Source: Archangium lansingense
GTDB lineage: Bacteria; Myxococcota; Myxococcia; Myxococcales; Myxococcaceae
Assembly (NCBI RefSeq): GCF_026626635.1
Contig: NZ_JAPNKA010000001.1
Span: forward strand, 9,904,501 to 9,968,500
DNA length: 64,000 nucleotides
Direction: 5' to 3'
Translations under genes and position numbers: made by a program
Shown here: in pieces, positions 61,575-64,000 of the stretch
How positions within the stretch are numbered: the stretch's first letter is position 1
How the letters are laid out: each line of letters begins with the position of its first letter
Notes under the pieces: generated by a model
The model's input: only the letters and a program-made list of their open reading frames with translations
Told to the model about the DNA's origin: nothing
The model's database searches: none

Positions 61575-62960
61575 TCAGAAGCGCTCGATCTGGAAGTCGT
61601 CGTCGGCCGCGGGAGCCTTCGGAGCCGCGGGAGCAGGCGCCGGAGCCGCGGGACGGGCCGCACCAACCGCCGGGACTCCCGCGCGAGACGGCGGAGTAGG
61701 AACGCCAGCGGCGGGCACCCCCGGACGAGGCACGGAGGATGGAGCCCCCGGACGGGCCACGGCAGGAGCTGGCGCCGCACGGGCCGGCGTCGCTGCCGGC
61801 TGCTGCTGGTTCTGCTGGCCAAAGCTGGCCGAGCCCGGCACCGGCTTGGTGCCTCCACCGTCGAAGTTGTCCCACTTCGAGTCCGAAGTGGCGCTGATGC
61901 CGGAGAAGCGCAGCGCGAAGTCGTCCGGGTTGGTGGCCTGCCGATGGGCCTCCTCGTAGGTGACGAGCCCCTGCTTCACCAGCGACATCAGCGACTGATC
62001 GAAGGTCTGCATCCCGTAGGTGTCGAAACCCTGGGAGATGGCGTCCGGAATCTCCTTCGTCCGGTCCTTGTCCTCGATGAGCTCCTTCACGCGGGCGGTG
62101 CAGCGCAGCACCTCCACCGCGGCCACGCGGCCCTTGCCATCCGCGCGCGGAATCAGACGCTGGCTCACCACCGCCTTGAGCACGCTCGCGAGCTGGATGC
62201 GCACCTGCTTCTGCTGGTACGGCGGGAAGGCCGAGACGATGCGGTTGACGGTCTCCGTGGCGTCCAGCGTGTGCAGCGTGGACATCACCAGGTGGCCCGT
62301 CTCCGCCGCCGCGAGCGCCGTCTCGATGGTCTCGTGGTCACGCATTTCGCCCACGAGGATGACGTCTGGATCCTGCCGCAGCGCGCTCTTGAGCGCCTGG
62401 GCAAACGACATCGTGTCCACGCCCACCTCGCGCTGGTTCACGATGGAGCGCTTGTCCCGGATGAGGAACTCGATCGGATCCTCGATCGTCATGATGTGGT
62501 TCGTCTCGGTGGCGTTGATGTGATCGATCATCGCCGCGAGCGTGGTGGACTTACCCGAGCCCGTCGTACCGGTGACGAGGATGAGGCCGCGCTCGTCCAG
62601 GCAGATCTTCTCCAGGATGGGCGGCAGCATCAGCTCCTTGATGGCCATCACCTTGGTGGGGATGACGCGCATCACCGCGCCAATGGTGCCGCGCTGCTGG
62701 AAGACGTTGACGCGGAAGCGGCCCAGCCCGGGGACGCCGTAGGCCAGGTCCACCTCGTTGCTCTGCTTGAACTTCTCCTTCTGGAACTCGTTCATGATGC
62801 CGAAGACCATGCGCGCCACCTCCTCGGGTGGCAGGCGCTTGCCGTCCTTCAGCGGTACGAGCGAACCGTCGACACGGAACATGGGCGGCAGGCCCGCCTT
62901 GAGGTGGATGTCGGAGGCGCCGCCGCGGAGCGCAATCTGGAGGATCTCGTTGAGTTCCAT
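61575..62960 (-). CDS. pilT: type IV pilus twitching ATPase PilT
   Basis: 461 residues from ATG 62960. PilT marks: ASDIHLKAGLPPMFRVDGSL, Walker A VTGTTGSGKSTTLAAMID, the Asp box HIMTIEDPIEFL, Walker B LRQDPDVILVGEMRDHETIE, and the His box AAAETGHLVMSTLHTLDA. The AIRNLIRE box common in PilT is not seen in that form; RTKEIPDAISQG occupies its place, as in PilU-like and myxobacterial PilT relatives. The last 85 residues are a Pro/Ala-rich tail ending DDDFQIERF, not usual in PilT. It powers pilus retraction for social motility. Which PilT paralogue this is cannot be told. Confidence 0.9.
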   Translation of the reverse strand: MELNEILQIALRGGASDIHLKAGLPPMFRVDGSLVPLKDGKRLPPEEVARMVFGIMNEFQKEKFKQSNEVDLAYGVPGLGRFRVNVFQQRGTIGAVMRVIPTKVMAIKELMLPPILEKICLDERGLILVTGTTGSGKSTTLAAMIDHINATETNHIMTIEDPIEFLIRDKRSIVNQREVGVDTMSFAQALKSALRQDPDVILVGEMRDHETIETALAAAETGHLVMSTLHTLDATETVNRIVSAFPPYQQKQVRIQLASVLKAVVSQRLIPRADGKGRVAAVEVLRCTARVKELIEDKDRTKEIPDAISQGFDTYGMQTFDQSLMSLVKQGLVTYEEAHRQATNPDDFALRFSGISATSDSKWDNFDGGGTKPVPGSASFGQQNQQQPAATPARAAPAPAVARPGAPSSVPRPGVPAAGVPTPPSRAGVPAVGAARPAAPAPAPAAPKAPAADDDFQIERF

Positions 62961-63047
62961 GAATGCTCCGGATGGTAGCACGCCAAACAGATCCGACGAG
63001 GGGGGCCATGGACGGGGCGCGCTCGCCTGCCCTGGCCCGCAAAGCAC

Positions 63048-63081
63048 CACGGCGGAGGCTCCCGAAGGAACCCCCGCCGTG
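63048..63081 (-). terminator. hairpin after rpsI
   Basis: On the minus strand CACGGCGG...CCGCCGTG encloses GGGTTCC-TTCG-GGAGCCT, with a UUCG tetraloop. It is 33 bases past the rpsI stop. The next bases, GTGCTTTGC, have only a short T-run. Confidence 0.6.
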
Positions 63082-63113
63082 TGAGTACTCCAGCGATTCC
63101 GCGTGAGAGCGGA

Positions 63114-63515
63114 TTAGCGCTTGGAGAACTGGAACCGGCGACGCGCGCCCGGCTGGCCGTACTTCTTGCGCTCGACGGCGCGGGCATCACGGGTGAGGAA
63201 GCCGGCCTTCTTCAGCGCGGGGCGGAAGTCGGGGTTGTAGTTGCACAGCGCACGGGACAGGCCGTGGCGGATGGCGCCGGCCTGGCCGCTCAGACCGCCG
63301 CCGCGCACGTTGACCTCGATGTCGATCTTGCCCTTCTGCTCCAGCACGTCCAGCGGCTGGTTCAGAATCATCTTCGACGTCTCGCGGCCGAAGTACACGT
63401 TGATGTCGCGGCCGTTGACAATCACAACACCAGTGCCCGGGCGGATCCACACGCGCGCGGTGGCCTCCTTGCGGCGGCCGGTGCCATAGAAACCCTTCTC
63501 GGTGGCGGTAGCCAT
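63114..63515 (-). CDS. rpsI: 30S ribosomal protein S9
   Basis: 133 residues, full length. Marks: YGTGRRKEATARVWIRPGTG, INVYFGRETSKMILNQPLDV, VRGGGLSGQAGAIRHGLSRA and the C-terminal KKYGQPGARRRFQFSKR, whose last Lys-Arg reaches the P-site tRNA. Second gene of rplM-rpsI, with 51 bases between the two. The conserved order supports the call. Confidence 0.98.
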   Translation of the reverse strand: MATATEKGFYGTGRRKEATARVWIRPGTGVVIVNGRDINVYFGRETSKMILNQPLDVLEQKGKIDIEVNVRGGGLSGQAGAIRHGLSRALCNYNPDFRPALKKAGFLTRDARAVERKKYGQPGARRRFQFSKR

Positions 63516-63566
63516 GTCGTCTCTTCTCTAAATAGGGTGCGGAAAGTGGGGAAGGAAGGACAGCGC

Positions 63567-64000
63567 TTACGCCTCGACCTCGCGCGTCGCGGGCTTCTGG
63601 GCGGCGTGCGGGTGGGTGTCACCGGCGTACACCTTGAGCTTGGTCATCATCTGACGGCCCAGGGCGTTGCGCGGCAGCATGCGGCGCACGGCGTTGAGGA
63701 TGATGTCCTCGGGGTGCCGGGCGCGCAGCTTGGCCAGGTTGGTGCTCTTCAGACCACCCGGGAAACCGGCGAGCGTGTGCCGGTAGTACATCTTGTCCTG
63801 CTCCTTCGTCCCCGTCACCTTCACCTTGTCGGCGTTGATGACGATGACGTGGTCACCCGTGTCGATGGACGGGGTGTACATGGGCTTGTGCTTGCCCTTG
63901 AGCAGCGTGGCGATCTGGCTCGCCGCGCGGCCCAACACCTTGCCGTTCAGGTCGATGATGTGCCACTCGCGCTTGATATCCGCCGGCTTCGCGCTGTAGG
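63567..64000 (-). CDS. rplM: 50S ribosomal protein L13 (partial, cut by right edge)
   Basis: The frame is open from the window edge: YSAKPADIKREWHIIDLNGK then VLGRAASQIATLLKGKHKPM, GDHVIVINADKVKVTGTKEQ and RHPEDIILNAVRRMLPRNAL. About the first five residues (usually MSQKT) lie outside. An internal start at 63938 is not the gene start. L13 is an early assembly protein of the large subunit. A Lys/Ala/Glu tail ends the protein (PATREVEA). Confidence 0.97.
   Translation of the reverse strand, partial: YSAKPADIKREWHIIDLNGKVLGRAASQIATLLKGKHKPMYTPSIDTGDHVIVINADKVKVTGTKEQDKMYYRHTLAGFPGGLKSTNLAKLRARHPEDIILNAVRRMLPRNALGRQMMTKLKVYAGDTHPHAAQKPATREVEA

Overview
The window is chromosomal DNA from a myxobacterium (Myxococcota, most like the Cystobacterineae such as Archangium, Cystobacter or Melittangium). 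The evidence is very G+C-rich coding sequence with strong third-position bias, two families known almost only from myxobacteria (DUF2378 and DUF2381), four eukaryote-like Ser/Thr kinases, a candidate SitA-like lipoprotein toxin, and the myxobacterial type of prolyl oligopeptidase and Lon protease.

Left part, about 1-33 kb, is accessory and signalling. It holds a winged-helix protein cut by the left edge, a transmembrane Ser/Thr kinase interrupted by an in-frame TAG, a DUF4272 protein, a kinase with TPR repeats, and a DUF2378 gene behind a CRP-type promoter. Next come a sterol-desaturase-family enzyme and two paralogous di-heme cytochrome c peroxidases with small membrane or lipoprotein neighbours. 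A lipoprotein with a PD-(D/E)XK-like C-terminus follows, carrying a frameshift and paired with a DUF3396 immunity protein. Then come a kinase/DUF2381 pair behind twin 27-bp palindromes, an SDR epimerase, a three-gene GMC oxidoreductase/hydrolase operon, a repeat-bearing lipoprotein, rsmE, and a large kinase/AAA ATPase.

Middle part, about 33-43 kb: Xaa-Pro aminopeptidase, a secreted protein with a degenerate zincin motif, a cyclic-nucleotide-binding protein fused to a class I terpenoid-synthase-like domain, the yqgE-bolA-grxD-DUF2914 operon, a lone receiver protein, and a peptide ABC transporter (binding protein and two permeases, no ATPase genes here).

Right part, about 43-64 kb, is core genome. 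It carries the proteostasis block tig-clpP-clpX...lon with a prolyl oligopeptidase between clpX and lon, then six tRNA genes (Leu, Lys, Arg, His, Arg, Pro) with a lambda Bet/RecT-type annealing protein on the opposite strand between them. After these come rdgB-rph, an amidase, selD (itself a selenoprotein gene with an in-frame TGA), an FHA/DUF4388 protein, bamD, recX, pilT, and rpsI-rplM running off the right edge. Six copies of one short palindromic repeat (CCCTCACCC-N3-CCCTCTCCC-hairpin) lie between genes from 43 to 61.6 kb.

The strongest leads are the selD TGA codon with a downstream hairpin resembling the fdhF SECIS element, the frameshifted toxin/immunity pair, the cNMP-terpenoid synthase fusion, and the twin palindromic operators before the kinase/DUF2381 operon. 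Three stretches a routine annotation would miss are the selD start, the toxin C-terminus and the kinase tail beyond TAG.
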